Shown here: piece after piece, positions 1 through 11,645 of the stretch
Layout of the letters: every line of letters starts with the position of its first letter
Numbering within the stretch: position 1 is the first letter of the stretch
Source: Ficedula albicollis
Lineage: Eukaryota; Chordata; Aves; Passeriformes; Muscicapidae
NCBI RefSeq assembly: GCF_000247815.1
Contig: NC_021677.1
Coordinates: 42,382,864-42,446,863 of the forward strand
Length of the DNA stretch: 64,000 nt
Direction of reading: 5' to 3'
Notes under the pieces: model-generated
What the model saw: the letters and a program-made list of their open reading frames with translations, nothing else
Database searches by the model: none
What the model was told of the DNA's origin: nothing
Position numbers and translations under genes: made by a program

Positions 1-1502
1 TAGAAAGGGCAGGGAATGTTTTCCACCTTTGTGCAAATAGGCTTCTGACTGATAATTTTTCCATCTTTCTCTGGAGCAGTGCAGATTAGATTCAGTTAGA
101 GATAGCCTGCAGGCTGCACCAAGCCTCTCAGCACTCCCATTGTTACTGCATTATCCCAGATGCCTGATTTCACGTCCCCTTCACGATGTCAGGATTAAAG
201 CAACGGCCAGATTCAGGGAGAGAAAATGCAATTTCTTCTGGTCAGATTGTCAGGCTTTGGTTCTATTTTTTATCACCTTCCACTGTGGAAACAGGCATGG
301 TTTGTTTCAGGAGATTATAGCAGACTTCTCTTTCATATAGTCTCTGTGTGAGAGAGATGGGGGACTTGGGGCGGGGGGGAGGGATCCTGAATCTCCTCTG
401 ATCTTCCATATTACAGTGACAAACTAGTTATTTGGAAGTAGTTTGCTGTAAGGTGTTGAAGGTGTTCTGTGGCCTCAGTTCTTGAGCATGAGTGGAATAG
501 GGTTGCTGGGAAGCTTGAGCTTACTTACTGAAATGTGTGGTTGGGTGTTTTGTAGAACCTACTTAATGACCCAGGTATTTCCAAACCTCTGCTCCAGTAT
601 TCCTAAAACAAAGATTGTTCATGTTTGTCTTAAGATTAGCGTGTTTTAGAGTTGTTTGTCTCTTGTAATTTTTCAGTGTTTTGAATGAAGGGAAATATTA
701 GTTCAAAATCGTTTCTGATGGAATGTATAATGGGAATTTAACCTTTTCCTTTTGCTGTGTTCACAAGGTAGTGGTATCTGAACTAGTTTGAGATAATGCA
801 AAGCCTTGAGAGCTGCAGATACACTGATCAGGGCAGTACTGGTCACTGCAGGCTTGGGAAGCAGCCGTGTAGACACTTGGGCAGACATTGAATGAAAGTG
901 ACAGTGGGGCATAATTACATGGGCTGTAATCAGTGGTGAATTTTGGGATTATCCTTTGCCTCACAAGACACTGTATTTCATGACTGAGGGCTTTGCTTAG
1001 GGGGCTTACAGCTTTGTTGGGCCTTGGGGGATGGCACTTCTCCTTGGACCTGGAGAGACAGGGCTGATACGGGCAGTAGGACTCAGCCTGTGGAAACTTG
1101 TCACTGCCACGGTATCTGACTGGCATCACTAGTTACAGGAAATGCAGAGTGCCATGTGAGAGCTGGCAAAGGTGAAGTGGGCCTCGCAGAGTTGAGTACT
1201 TAAGCCCGCCAACCTCCACCTGAGAGCGTGTGCCTATGTGCACATAGCTCCTTCTGCTGCAGCTTTATGTAACACATTTGCAGGACTTCATTTTCCAGTA
1301 GATTGAAAGCAAAGCCACTGTTGATTTTCTCCAAAAAGATCTATTTGAAAGTGCAATTGCCTGGAATTACATGGTGGCAGTGAGAGGCCAGACCTTGCTG
1401 TAAATAACTTTCTTAGCAAAACACATTGAGTTCTGCTGTCTACTGCTTTTTCTCTTTAGATTATTTCAGTTGAAAGGAGGTGGGTTTTTTTGGCTCTGCA
1501 GT

Positions 1503-1503
<1 letters not shown>

Positions 1504-1552
<49 letters not shown>
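1504..1552. repeat. Poly-T homopolymer (49 nt)
   Basis: An uninterrupted run of 49 T, followed by TTTTG-type interruptions and a further T run to about 1569. It could be the poly-A tail of an old retroposed sequence on the minus strand or simple homopolymer expansion. No retrocopy body is visible next to it. Exact length in an assembly is unreliable for such a tract. Confidence 0.9.
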
Positions 1553-1553
<1 letters not shown>

Positions 1554-3040
1554 TTTTGTTTTTTTTTTAATGCTTTTTTTATTCTTGTCAGGAGCTGATT
1601 CTCATTTTCCCATCTCTCTTGCTTTTGCCAAATGATGTGATTACGGTGGGCAGCTCCCCATTCACAGTAAAATTTCTGTGTGTTTTTATAGCACAAGGCT
1701 ATATTAGAACTGATGTACCTTTGCCAGGGAATGTAGCTTTGCTGCTGCCCTCTGATGTGCTGGTGCTTTGTCTGTCACAACCGTACCAGTGGGCAATAGC
1801 AGCGCATTGTCTTTGGTTGTGATTATCATCTACAAGCCAGTGAGTGAAGGCATTGCAGCAATGTGTGCTTGTGTTATTTACTGCAAGCATAACACCATTC
1901 ACACTACTGTCCACCATCAGTTTTTCAATTTAATCTGAGCTGTGAAGTGGCTATTCTGTCCCTGGAACATGGCCCTAACAAATCTTTGTACTAAAACTCA
2001 TATTCCCTGCCGAAGAGCCAGCACCAGTAGTTGTGCTTTGTGTGCTTTGTGCTTTGTGTCTTTGCCTCTGAAGCCATGAGTCTCCAAGAGCAGATCTTCA
2101 CCCTGCATCAGAAAGTGGTCTTGTGTTCTCCCTGTTGTGGTGGCTGAAGTGGAGCAGAGTTGTTTCTACTGTACAGTAGAGCATGGTTGATTTGGCTTTT
2201 TAAAATACTACTTTTATGGGAAATGTAATATCTTGTAATGGAGACCTTAATCTGTAACCTGTACTGGAAATCAGTATTGGAAGAAAAGAGGGGGATGTGT
2301 GAAGGAAGGGAAGTGGCACAGGTAGGACCAAGTATTGATTTACAGGGTAAGTGAAGCATGACTCCATGGCTGTGTGTGGCAGTGGGGAGGCAGTGCCTGT
2401 AGGGATGGGACAGAAATAGCTGTGAAAGCAGTCCAAAGAGAGGAGAGTGGGAGGTTATTTGAAAGGGAGCATCATGATGTTGGTAAACTGAAGTTTTTAA
2501 GTATTTAATCATCTTGTTTCTCCCTTTAGAAATGGAGCATACCTTTTCTGGTTCCATGTTCTTTTTCCCTGGAAATAAATACATCCATCCTTTCTCCTCA
2601 TCTTCACTGTTTGCTTTTTTTGGTTTGCTTTTCTAAAATCTAGCTGATTTATACTACTTACTAATTCCTTATTCCTGCAATTTCCTGATCTTTCCCAGTA
2701 TTTTTCTTTCTTACTCCCCAAGTTGTGATATCCAGAATTAAAGGGTTTGAGATAGGACTTGCCATAGATCAATAGTGGGAAGGGATTTTCTGTGCCTTGG
2801 TCATTTATGTGTGCATCATACATTGGCTTTTACTTTCTACTGTATTTCACTACAGGTTTCTCTTTACTTTGCTCCCTCCTAGACCATGTGTGACCTTCAA
2901 GTGTCTGTTTTTGAATGGAAAGCAAGCAAGTAGACTGTGAACCTGATACACAGTCTCTCTGAAGCTCAGTGTTGGCATTCCTTGCTCACACAGAAGTGTT
3001 GCTGGTGCTAGGAAAGTGGCATTGCTATCATTCTGTGCAG

Positions 3041-3153
3041 ACATGGCTGGCTCACCTGAGTGTAGAAGGAAAGGTTCAAGCAAATTGCCATTTCTGTTCT
3101 GTAGAAGAAAATGTCAGGGCACAGAGCCAACTAGACCTGGCTTCATCAGGAAG
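3041..3153 (+). other. Candidate internal exon (weak)
   Basis: An acceptor-like site (pyrimidine-containing tract ending TTCTGTGCAG at 3040) and a consensus donor (GAAG then GTGAGT at 3154) bound 113 nt. One frame is open across all of it, reading TWLAHLSVEG at the start and LDLASSGR at the end. A second frame is also open, so coding is not demonstrated. An alternative acceptor ends at 3104. The exon would end in phase 2, compatible with the candidate at 9161-9235. I recognise no protein family. It may be a chance splice-signal pair. Confidence 0.15.
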
Positions 3154-5409
3154 GTGAGTCATCTAGTTTCCAAAAATAGCAGGTTAAAAAGAGAAGAGAC
3201 GCAGCTGCAGGTGAGGTGGGAGGAGGCAGTGGTGCTTCCAGTATGTGAATAGCTCAGTCTGCGTGTCGGGCTTGCTGTGCTTGCACTTCCCTTTCCCCAT
3301 GAATCAACCTGATCTCCACCTGCTGCTTACTGGCCTTGGGAGCCCCAAAGGACCAGGGTTCATTCAGGGGAATAAATAATGGAAAACAGTGTGATTCTTG
3401 TCCTGGGTGGTGCCCAAGCCTCCTGAGCTTTGGTCCCTTGGGAATTCTTTGCCAGTGGTGGTTGGAAGTCTGGCAGTGACACCATCTGGCATCAGACAAA
3501 GCAAGGGTTGGCTTTGTAAATTGGTTTGTTGGTTTTACTTTTACACAAGCACTTTAATAAAATTTCCAAATTTCCAAATAACAGAAAAAGCTTCCTCTTT
3601 GAGATCTTGCCCAGTAAAAGGTGGAGCCAGTTTTTCCTCTATGCCTCTGCATGTGATTTGAAGGACAGGTGTGCAGATGCTTTTGCAGCTCCCTGGTAAA
3701 GTAAGCTGAGGACATTCTGGTCTGTTCTCCAGCTAAATGTCTCTCGTAAACAGCCAAGAACACATGTTTAAGAATACCTTCTTTATTTTCCTTCCTGTAA
3801 AAATCCTTGTTTCTCTATGGCATTTTTTTGGAATGACATTATTAACAGCAACCTCCTGGGCTTTCTTTTGTGCAGTGGTCTGGCAATTTTGCAACTCTTG
3901 TGAACCTGAAAGGCCAAGCGTGCTGGAGTAATCAGATTTCCCAGTTCTCTCTCAGTGCTCGAGAAGAGCAATGCCAAGTCTCCTGACAGGGCATTTTTGA
4001 CACAGGACTACAGAGAACATCTGGCTATGTGGCACTGGGCTGCAAGGGAGGAATGTGCTTTGCAGTGGCATGTCACTCAGTCGTATGGTCCTTGCTCACA
4101 GGACAGTGTTGTGGCCTTGCCTCTCCTTGCTGAACTCATGAGCTGGCTTGCAGGTCTGTTGACCTAATCCAGACTGAATATTCTTACTCATACAAGGATC
4201 GAGTCAAGTGAAGTAGAGTCTAGTTCAGACAGTTTTGTTGCAGTGGATCCAAGTTTTTTCCTTGTTCCATCACTGAAAATTGTTTCAGAAAAGCTGCTTA
4301 AGTAAATTTTTGAATGCCTGCTTTGATGATTTGGATTAATGTCTCTTCCCTCTCTATTAACCCCATCTGATAGAGCATAGTCCTATTCTTTTTCTGTTCC
4401 TTCCTGTACACTTTCATTAAATACCTTAATCATGTGTCATTGAAAAGCAACTAAGAGTAAATGTCAAAATGAAGCTCTTAGCACTCCAGAAAATACCAGC
4501 CATTGCATGTTTCAACTGTACCTTGCTTATGTGCAAACTGGGTAAGTTTTGCCATTTTTGTAGCTCACCTGCCTCCAGCTAAGCCAAGGGCAAAGAAATA
4601 GACTACACCACATGAATTCTGGGAAGTGAAGTTGATTTTATTTTTTAAAATCTCTCCTTCTTTATAATCTTCTGTGCTACTAATAACATGGGCTGATTTT
4701 TGGTTTTAATATGTGATTTCTATCTTGACTCCATTCCCTTAACCTTTCCTCAGAGATTTTATTTTCTAAATCTTTGATGGATTTTGCTGCTCTCCTGCTG
4801 ATGTTTTTCATTTATTGGAGGAGAATAAAATAATAATTATAATAATAAAACCCACTGTTTGGCCGGAGGCAATTCACTGGTCGAGGTTTTCATGTGAACG
4901 CAGCCCTTTTAATCCTAGCAAACAGGATTCTCCTCCTAATCTCTAATCCCTGAGTACTTTAGCTATTAATCTTGAGAAGCGTTTTCCCCTTCCCATCTGA
5001 GATTAACCTGAGAGTGGTTACCCATGGTTACTGGCCTCTTTTTTCCTTTTGCTTTCCCATGAGGCTTGGAGAGTAAGGGAGGTGAGTGACAAATTCTGGC
5101 CTTTCCATCTCTCTGCATTCAGACTCTGGGCCTTTGGACACCCTTTTTTAACTGATTGGTTTGATGGATTCTTGTTCAGCAGTAAAAATATAGACACATC
5201 CTTGCTTGGCAGCTTCCAGCCAATCACAGACAAGGACATCTGAATCTGTTTTTCTTTCAGTGGAATAGGGAGATACCTTCTTTTGGCATCATAAAAGAAA
5301 AAATTTAAAAAATGCAATTTTTTTGTGAGATGAAGGAACCCTTGAGGTGCTTGTCTCCTTTCAGTCCTTCTCCTTTAGACAATAATTTTTTTCCCCTATA
5401 TAATCAGCT

Positions 5410-6005
5410 GTATCCTGGGATGTATTCAAAGAATTGTGGCCAGCAGTCTAAGGGAGATGGTTCTCCCTCCCTACTCTGCTCTTGAAGAGCCCTCCTGGAG
5501 TTCTGCATCCAGTTCTGGGGTCCCCAGCATAAAAAGGATGTGGTCCTACTGGAATGAGTCCAGAGGAGGGCCACAAAAAAGATCAGAAAACTGGAGTACC
5601 TCTTCTATGAGAAATGGCTGAGAAAGCTGGGGTGTTCAGCCTGGAAAACAGAAAGGTCTAGAGTGACCCTATAGCACTTTCCAGTACCTGAAGGGGATCT
5701 ACAAAGAAACTGGAGAGAAATTTTTACACGGACATGTAGTGATAGGGCAAGGGGGAATGGCTTCGAATTGAAAAAGGATAAATGTAGATTAGATATTAGG
5801 AAGAAATTTTTAAGGGTGGTGAGACATTGGAACAGCTTGCCCAGAGAAGCTGAGAATGCTGCATCCCTGGGAGTGTTCCATGCCAGTCTAGTTGGAGCTC
5901 TGAGCAACCTGATCTAGTGGAAGGTGCTCCTATCCTTGGCATGGGCGTTACAACTAGATGATCTTTAAGGTCATTTCCAACCCAAACCATTCTGTGAGTC
6001 TATTA
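5410..6005 (+). mobile_element. CR1 LINE, 5'-truncated 3' end
   Basis: About 600 bp read as the C-terminal end of CR1 ORF2 plus the 3' UTR in sense orientation. Recognisable blocks are the 'ctggagttctgcatccag' segment near 5497, 'gagggccac' near 5565, 'gatattaggaagaaattt' near 5793 and 'gcccagagaagctga' near 5840. The end is the typical 'aaccattctgtgagtct' near 5985. CR1 copies are usually 5'-truncated because target-primed reverse transcription stops early, which fits. Several indels break the frame, so it is a dead copy. It is the source of the short open frames in this stretch. Confidence 0.93.
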
Positions 6006-6176
6006 TTTCCTTCTGGGAGTTGTAAAGTGAATTTTGGTTTCTGCTACCTTTTTTTTTTTTTCTCTTCTGAATGTGTCACATTGTTCATTTATTTCCTTCA
6101 TGTTATTTACAATCTTTGAGTGCACTTTGCTGTTTTGCTTTTAGGGCTATGCACATAGAGCCAGCCTGCCAGCCTT

Positions 6177-6259
6177 TCCTCTATGGCACACATAGATCCA
6201 AAGTGTTTTGTAAGGCATTTATACAGGATTCTCTTCATTCCTGAAAGAACATGTCACCA
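6177..6259. repeat. 83-bp dispersed direct repeat, copy 1
   Basis: This segment recurs at 7452-7534, 1275 bp downstream in the same orientation, with about three mismatches. It begins near 'ctctatggcacacatag' and ends near 'gaacatgtcacca'. The sequence between the copies is unrelated to either, so this is not a simple tandem array. It could be two insertions of one short repeat family or a duplicated and transposed segment. Confidence 0.9.
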
Positions 6260-6261
6260 GC

Positions 6262-7451
6262 AGCTTGAGATTTCTGCTGCAGCTTGTGACTCCTAGGACT
6301 CGTATTTCTGTTCTCCTGCATAGGCTGGGTCATGCATGCTGCTCCCAGATTTGTATGTTTGGAGCTGATGGATGGGCTGCCCATTACTTATTTACAGGTG
6401 TTCGTGTCCTGAGCTGTATGTTATGGGTTGTATTCCTATTATTGTGGATCCAGGAGTATTTGGTCTACCATATCTCCTTCTCTATTCATACGTTCTGTCC
6501 ACACCTGACTGTTCTTACATGTACATATTTAGGGGAGAGCCATTTCTGAATCAATTCAAACACTCCTAAGTGTGAGCTCAGAGATGCTCCTAGGACCAAA
6601 CTTGCTTGCTCTGCAAGAAAGCAGTTTTGTGAGCAGACATACAGTGTGTCCTGCCAAGAGCTCCTAGGTGTCAGCATGAATGCAGACAGCCTTCATGAAG
6701 GCCATCAGCAGTTGTCAAGACAGCAGTTCTGTGCTGGAGTGAGGGTGTGCTTGATTATGACTGCTGGTAGAGCTGCTGAAACAGCATGCCAAGCCCTAGG
6801 GGAGAGGGATGCAAGCCATTAACTGAAGACACTGTTCTGTAGTTCACCATTGGTAAATATTGCCTGACTTTTCTTCAGCTCACGGTTTTTGTTTTTTTTT
6901 TTTTTTTCTGAACTGAGATTTTTTCAAAGAATTTCTGGTTTGCCTTTCTTTACCCATTAATTCACTGTGCAACAAAAGTCTTTGGTTCCTGAGTTCTAGT
7001 TTTCCCTTCTGTTTAGTATAGCTGCTAAACACAGAAATTAGTACAGATGCTTCTGAAAGGTTTATGGGAATTTCTATTTCCATATCTGCTAGGAGAGAAA
7101 AGGAAAGTCCCTGATTTTTGGCTAGCTGTACAGGGAAGCAAAGGGGAGAGTGAATGCAGGAGAATGGGGCAACTTTTGAGCATGAACCCTAGTTTTGGCA
7201 TCATGGGTAGCTGTGAACTTTTTGGGAAAATGCAAGAGATTAGAAAAGACAAGGGTATTTGTTCACTACTTCTTCACAGGGGTGGAGCGAGGTTTTAAAC
7301 TCATTGTGGTTCTGGTTTTAATGATTTTGCTTAGAATCACTGAGTGATGTAACAGTACGTTTTCCTCAAGTTCTTGTGTCCCTTCTTATCTTGTTGTTCC
7401 AGGTAAACATATCAAATTAACTGCATATTTTAAAGTAAGAATTCAAGATTT
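6262..7451. other. Non-coding spacer between the 83-bp repeats
   Basis: No gene or known repeat is recognisable. A short T tract lies at about 6892-6907. Open frames on both strands are short and unremarkable. Confidence 0.55.
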
Positions 7452-7534
7452 TTCTCTATGGCACACATAGATCCGAAGTGTTTTGTAAGGCATTTATGCA
7501 GGATTCTCTTCATACCTGAAAGAACATGTCACCA
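7452..7534. repeat. 83-bp dispersed direct repeat, copy 2
   Basis: Second copy of the segment at 6177-6259, about 96% identical (differences near 7465, 7498 and 7514). The right boundary is sharp: both copies match through 'gtcacca' and then diverge. Confidence 0.9.
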
Positions 7535-10500
7535 CCAAGTGGAAAGAACACACTGTGCTGTACAGCAGTACGGAGGGGAAAGAAGCTTTTGTTCATTGTA
7601 AATGCTTGAGGACCTTCGTGCTTAAGCAGAAATGCAGAATCCATCTCGTGTAACATCATGATGCTCTCTAGCAAGGTGTGGAGGTGATTGGTGGCAACTT
7701 CTCAGGAGATGTGCTCTCTCCTGACTCATCTGAGTTTTGTCCTGCTGATACAAACACTGTCTTTAGAGGCCTCCTGTTCTGTCCCCTGAATAATTTTACT
7801 CTGTTAAAAGGTAATGAAAAAATATAGTCCTTCTAATATTAAGGATGCTTGTAATTTGTTTTTGGTGACTGGGAATGATGATGAAATCAATTCTTATATA
7901 AGCAAGCAGGTTTGCCTCATGGTCATCTTCCTGAGGGTGGACAGATTGTTGTACCAAACTTCCCCCAATTCCACTGCTGCTTCTTTTCTCCTCTCTGGTG
8001 ATCTGGAACAGAAACTCCTCCATTTAGCTTGTTCCTCACTAAGAGTTTGTGTGTGTGTTTCCTGGTGTGATAAGAATACAGAACCCCAGCCATCCCCTGT
8101 AGCTGTCACAGGGATAGGTGAAGGTTGGCAAGGAATGTGGGTAGCTCTCTATGGGCTGCTTTATACTTCCTTCTGTGGGGAGTCAGGTGGTTTCTTTTAT
8201 GGCCTGTCTGACAGAAGCTGTGCAGCACAGTGCTGTCCAGTACAGCAGGGCACTGCAACAGAGTATGGAGGTGTCATCACCTGTGCTGGGGCAGGTGTGT
8301 GAGGTTAGAGCTGTAACTTGAGTTTGTTAGTGGGCAGAAGAGGAACAGTGTGTGCTGCCCAAGGATGTAAAACTGCTTTGAGTCAAAACTGAATGGTTTC
8401 CTATTTTCTTTGCTTTATTTTTGAATTGACTGTACTTTCTAGTTCTAAAAGCTATTCCTGAAAAAAATGAACTGGTGATGGTGGAGGGACTGTTTTCTGC
8501 TGTTTCCTGCCACTGTCATGGAGTATCTGTCCAGCTGTGACTCTTGAAAGGTCCTTTTATCATGAAGAAGTACTAGCAATAATAGTACAGACATATGGCT
8601 TAAGAAAAATGCTGTTTCTTGTCAGCAGTCTTGTCATCAGACACACCCAGATTGCTTCCTGTCTCTCCTTATCTTTTGTATTGGCTTTTCCCTCTGCTGC
8701 TGTTCTAAATAATTTAAGGGTGTTTTTGGTAAATATGTGTGACAATACATTTGAAGATGTCAGGTATGGAATATCCCATACACGTAATTTTGATGTGTCT
8801 GGTTGTATGTATATGTGCACGCATATACGTGTATATGTATAGCAGCACAGCTGAAACCTGTCTGCATCATGCATGGATGTGGGGAAAAGTGGGGAAAAGT
8901 CTTAGGCCTGGGAGAGAAGCAGGAGCACTTCAATCTCCGAAAAGGTACAAGGCTAGCTTGGCTACCCCTGCTTCCATCTGGGAGCTGAGGTGGGTCTCAA
9001 TGACAGGTACTTGTAGGGCTTTACTCAGTGTTGCCTTCACCCAGAGGTCAGGCATTACGAACTCTTGCTCTTCCAGATTTCAGGTGACAACTATCCATAA
9101 GAAGACCAATTCTGAAAGTTTTATTCTTGTTTTCTCTCCTGTCTGAGTTGTCTTTGGCAGGCAGGTGCAGGTAGTTTTCCTCTATGACAGCGTGGAACCC
9201 AACAGAATGTTGCAGGGGCTGTCTGTAAAACTCCGGTGAGATGTCAGTGTTTAGCAGTGATTAACTTTTTAAAAAGACCCTTTATTTGCTGTTGATTTTA
9301 ATTTTTGCCCTTTTACTGCTTTGCTTCTTATTGATTTAAAGAGGAGAAAAGAGCTAAAGCCTTGTTTGATAATGGAATATTGATGAGAAAGAGAGTAAGA
9401 TGGTGGAAGTCTTTGTTCTTGCTCGACAAAAGATGGAGAATACAGGAGAAGAAATGTAAATGTGTATGGGGAGGGGGTATAGGGGAGAGAAGAAAGAGTT
9501 ATTTAAAATCACAGCTAGGAAATCACTCTTCCCGTCTGCGTGGCCACAGAGAGATCAATTTTCAATTTTGGTTTCCCTGCCTTTTGTGATTTGAGACAAT
9601 TGCATGCCGATAGAGATGGGGGATCTGGCTGCAAGTGTTTGTTTAAAACAAATTGTTGATAGGTATTTTTTTCAGATGAACTGCTTTCTGGATCAATTTA
9701 GCAAGCTGCAAGGTGAAAAAGGAGAGGACCACAAGGCCCTGCTCTCTCAAGAGAGCATTTACAGCAATGCAACTCTATGTCCATGGTTTTACTTCTTAGT
9801 TCAGTGAGGTGCAAGGAGCAAAACGAGCTGGCCTTGTGTCAGAGATCCATGAACTGTCACATGACATGTTGAGTATGAAAGAGAAAATGCACCAGAGGCA
9901 ATTAAATGGCTTGATTTTAAGCAGTGTCAGTAATTTGTACCTATAGAGTCTTGGGTTAACAGCAGACCACCTCTTTTCTCTGTAGTTTAGTGTATGGCAA
10001 TAGCAGGATCAACTGCTGTTGATAATCAAATCTGTAGACCAAAGACTCCACTGTGTAAATCAGCATCATTCATTTCATTGGGCATGTACAGATGAAGATT
10101 TGGCTCTGAAAATATAAATCATTGGTTGACACAAATGCTGTTATCTTTGCTGCTTCTTCAAACCAATGATAAATTTGAAAAGCAAATAAGGTCCTTTTCC
10201 CATCCTGATTAATTTCTACAGAAAGTTTTCTACTAAAAAACCCCAACTAGTTCTGTTGAAATTTGGAGAATGAGGGATGTCTCTTGACAAATGAAATATA
10301 TTTTTGTTGTTAATTATTATTTTTTTTACCTGACACAAATCTAAAACCTCATGAAAAAAACTTGCAAAAATTGTAATTTGCTCATCACAATGTGGAGAAG
10401 TAGATTAATAGGAAGCTGAGTTTACAACACAAAATTGTATAGCCTAATAATATATTCTTTTCAGCACTTTTAATGGAACCTCTTATTGAAACTAAATAAT

Positions 10501-11593
10501 TGGGTGGAACTGTTTTGGAATAAAATAACTGAACATTTTTAGGTCAATATTCAAATTTTTTCATGTATAGTCTGGGTAAATAGTTCCTCCTAGTAGTCAG
10601 GGTAATTGCCAGCACATGTCACTTCTGAGTTATTCAACTGTCTTTTGCACGCAGAGCCGTAATAATTTTTCAGGGGCAACCTTGAAAAGTTTGGGTCTAA
10701 TCTCAGATACAAGAGTCAGAGTTGTACTCTATATTGCTATTGGTTTATGTAACCCTGTTTTTCAAAACAAATTTAAGCAAGAGGCAGAAAAAACACCTCC
10801 TGATAATGTTCCTATAAATCAGTCCCTTCAGCTTATTCATTCTTCACATTGCTCATTTCTGAACCCTGGCTTTTGACGTCACATTATCTAATTGGCACAT
10901 ACTTAATGATTGCATTGCGTGAGTGTGAAACTCGTGACTGTGCAGAGCTGTCTCTGTCCTGAAGGACTGCTGTGCCTGTGGCCACGGCGTCGGACTGAGT
11001 CTAGCCAGTGTGAGATCCGTGGGGCTGACAGCACATTCTGTGGGGTGCTGGCAGACAGCACAGCCGCCCTGTGCCCCCTGGCAGTGCCTGGGAAAGCCAG
11101 GCTGCCACTCCTGGGGCAGAATTCAGTGCACATGAGGAGACTAAGCAAGGTAGTGCCTCAGGTGCTGCCAGCCCTTGCCTTGTGCTCCCCAGCATCTGCT
11201 CCGGTGTGTCTGGCAGCTATGAAAGAAGCAGGCTGGTTTTGCAGGGCTTGTGCCCGTCTCCTCTTTCTTTCCCTTCTTCCCTTGGGCAGGAACTGCTCAA
11301 CAACTTTGACTTTGTTTTCTCTGCAGTGGGAGGAAGACTTTGATTGCTTCCTGTTACTGCTGTCCATAGGTCTCAGAGACTGGTCAGTCTTTTTGCGCCT
11401 ATTATCTGAAACAGGCCACGTGTCCCCAGAACATTACTAAGGGACTAAAGCTGTATGGACAAAAGACCATCTTTTTGTTCCACTCTGTTTGATGCCTAGC
11501 CTGACAGGATATGGGCCTAAAAGTGTGATAAATGGCATGTGTCCTTCATCCTTTGGTTTTAAATGTCCAGGAGATGTTGGTGAATTATTGATG
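7535..11593. other. Non-coding stretch
   Basis: No recognisable gene or repeat apart from the candidate exon at 9161-9235. A slightly GC-richer part lies at about 10910-11260 with a handful of CpGs, too few for a CpG island. The open frames at 7814-8302 (+) and 10910-11440 (+) are the longest here but resemble no protein. Confidence 0.55.
9161..9235 (+). other. Candidate symmetric 75-nt exon
   Basis: A long pyrimidine-rich tract ending 'gtctttggcag' (9160) is followed by 75 nt and a strong donor, CTCCG then GTGAGA at 9236. Only one frame is open. It starts after one nucleotide and reads QVQVVFLYDSVEP, then NRMLQGLSVKLR. The length is a multiple of three, so inclusion or skipping would keep frame. 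An alternative acceptor (gcaggcag) would move the start to 9165. I do not recognise the peptide. The signals are good, but no neighbouring coding exon is established, so chance occurrence is quite possible. Confidence 0.28.
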
Positions 11594-11645
11594 AAAATTT
11601 ATTTAGCATCTGCTGTGGGCCAGGTACAGGTTCTGCAAATCCTAT
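11594..11645 (+). repeat. Possible ancient L2/MIR-type LINE-SINE relic
   Basis: The stretch 'ttagcatctgctgtgggcc' and following 'aggtacaggttctg' resembles the conserved 3' segment of L2-like LINEs and their SINEs (consensus sense: 'gagcacctactgtgtgcc' then 'aggcactgtgct'). Such pre-amniote relics persist in bird genomes as short diverged fragments. Similarity is judged by eye over about 45 bp, so this is tentative. Confidence 0.35.

Larger units (their letters stand above)
1..5409. other. Non-coding stretch, intergenic or intronic
   Basis: Apart from the poly-T tract at 1504-1552 and a weak candidate exon at 3041-3153, I see no gene, RNA or recognisable repeat. Open frames here are short and overlap on both strands with no family resemblance. 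The subsegment at about 4795-5000 has TAAT-type AT-rich motifs mixed with a few CpGs and could be a conserved non-coding element, but sequence alone cannot show this. Confidence 0.6.

Noticed and set aside
2108..2584. 158-codon minus-strand open frame
   Set aside because: Composition is random-like, overlapped by other frames, and no protein family is recognised.
7814..8302. 162-codon plus-strand open frame
   Set aside because: No domain, no splice or promoter context. Opposing open frames overlap it.
11327..11369. Possible 43-nt exon after an excellent acceptor (tttgttttctctgcag)
   Set aside because: The donor (ATAG then GTCTCA) is poor, the segment is too short to judge, and no alternative good donor is near.
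10910..11440. 176-codon plus-strand open frame
   Set aside because: It lies in a GC-richer patch where both strands are open, has no recognisable domain, and is Leu/Ala/Ser/Cys-rich as random GC-rich frames tend to be.
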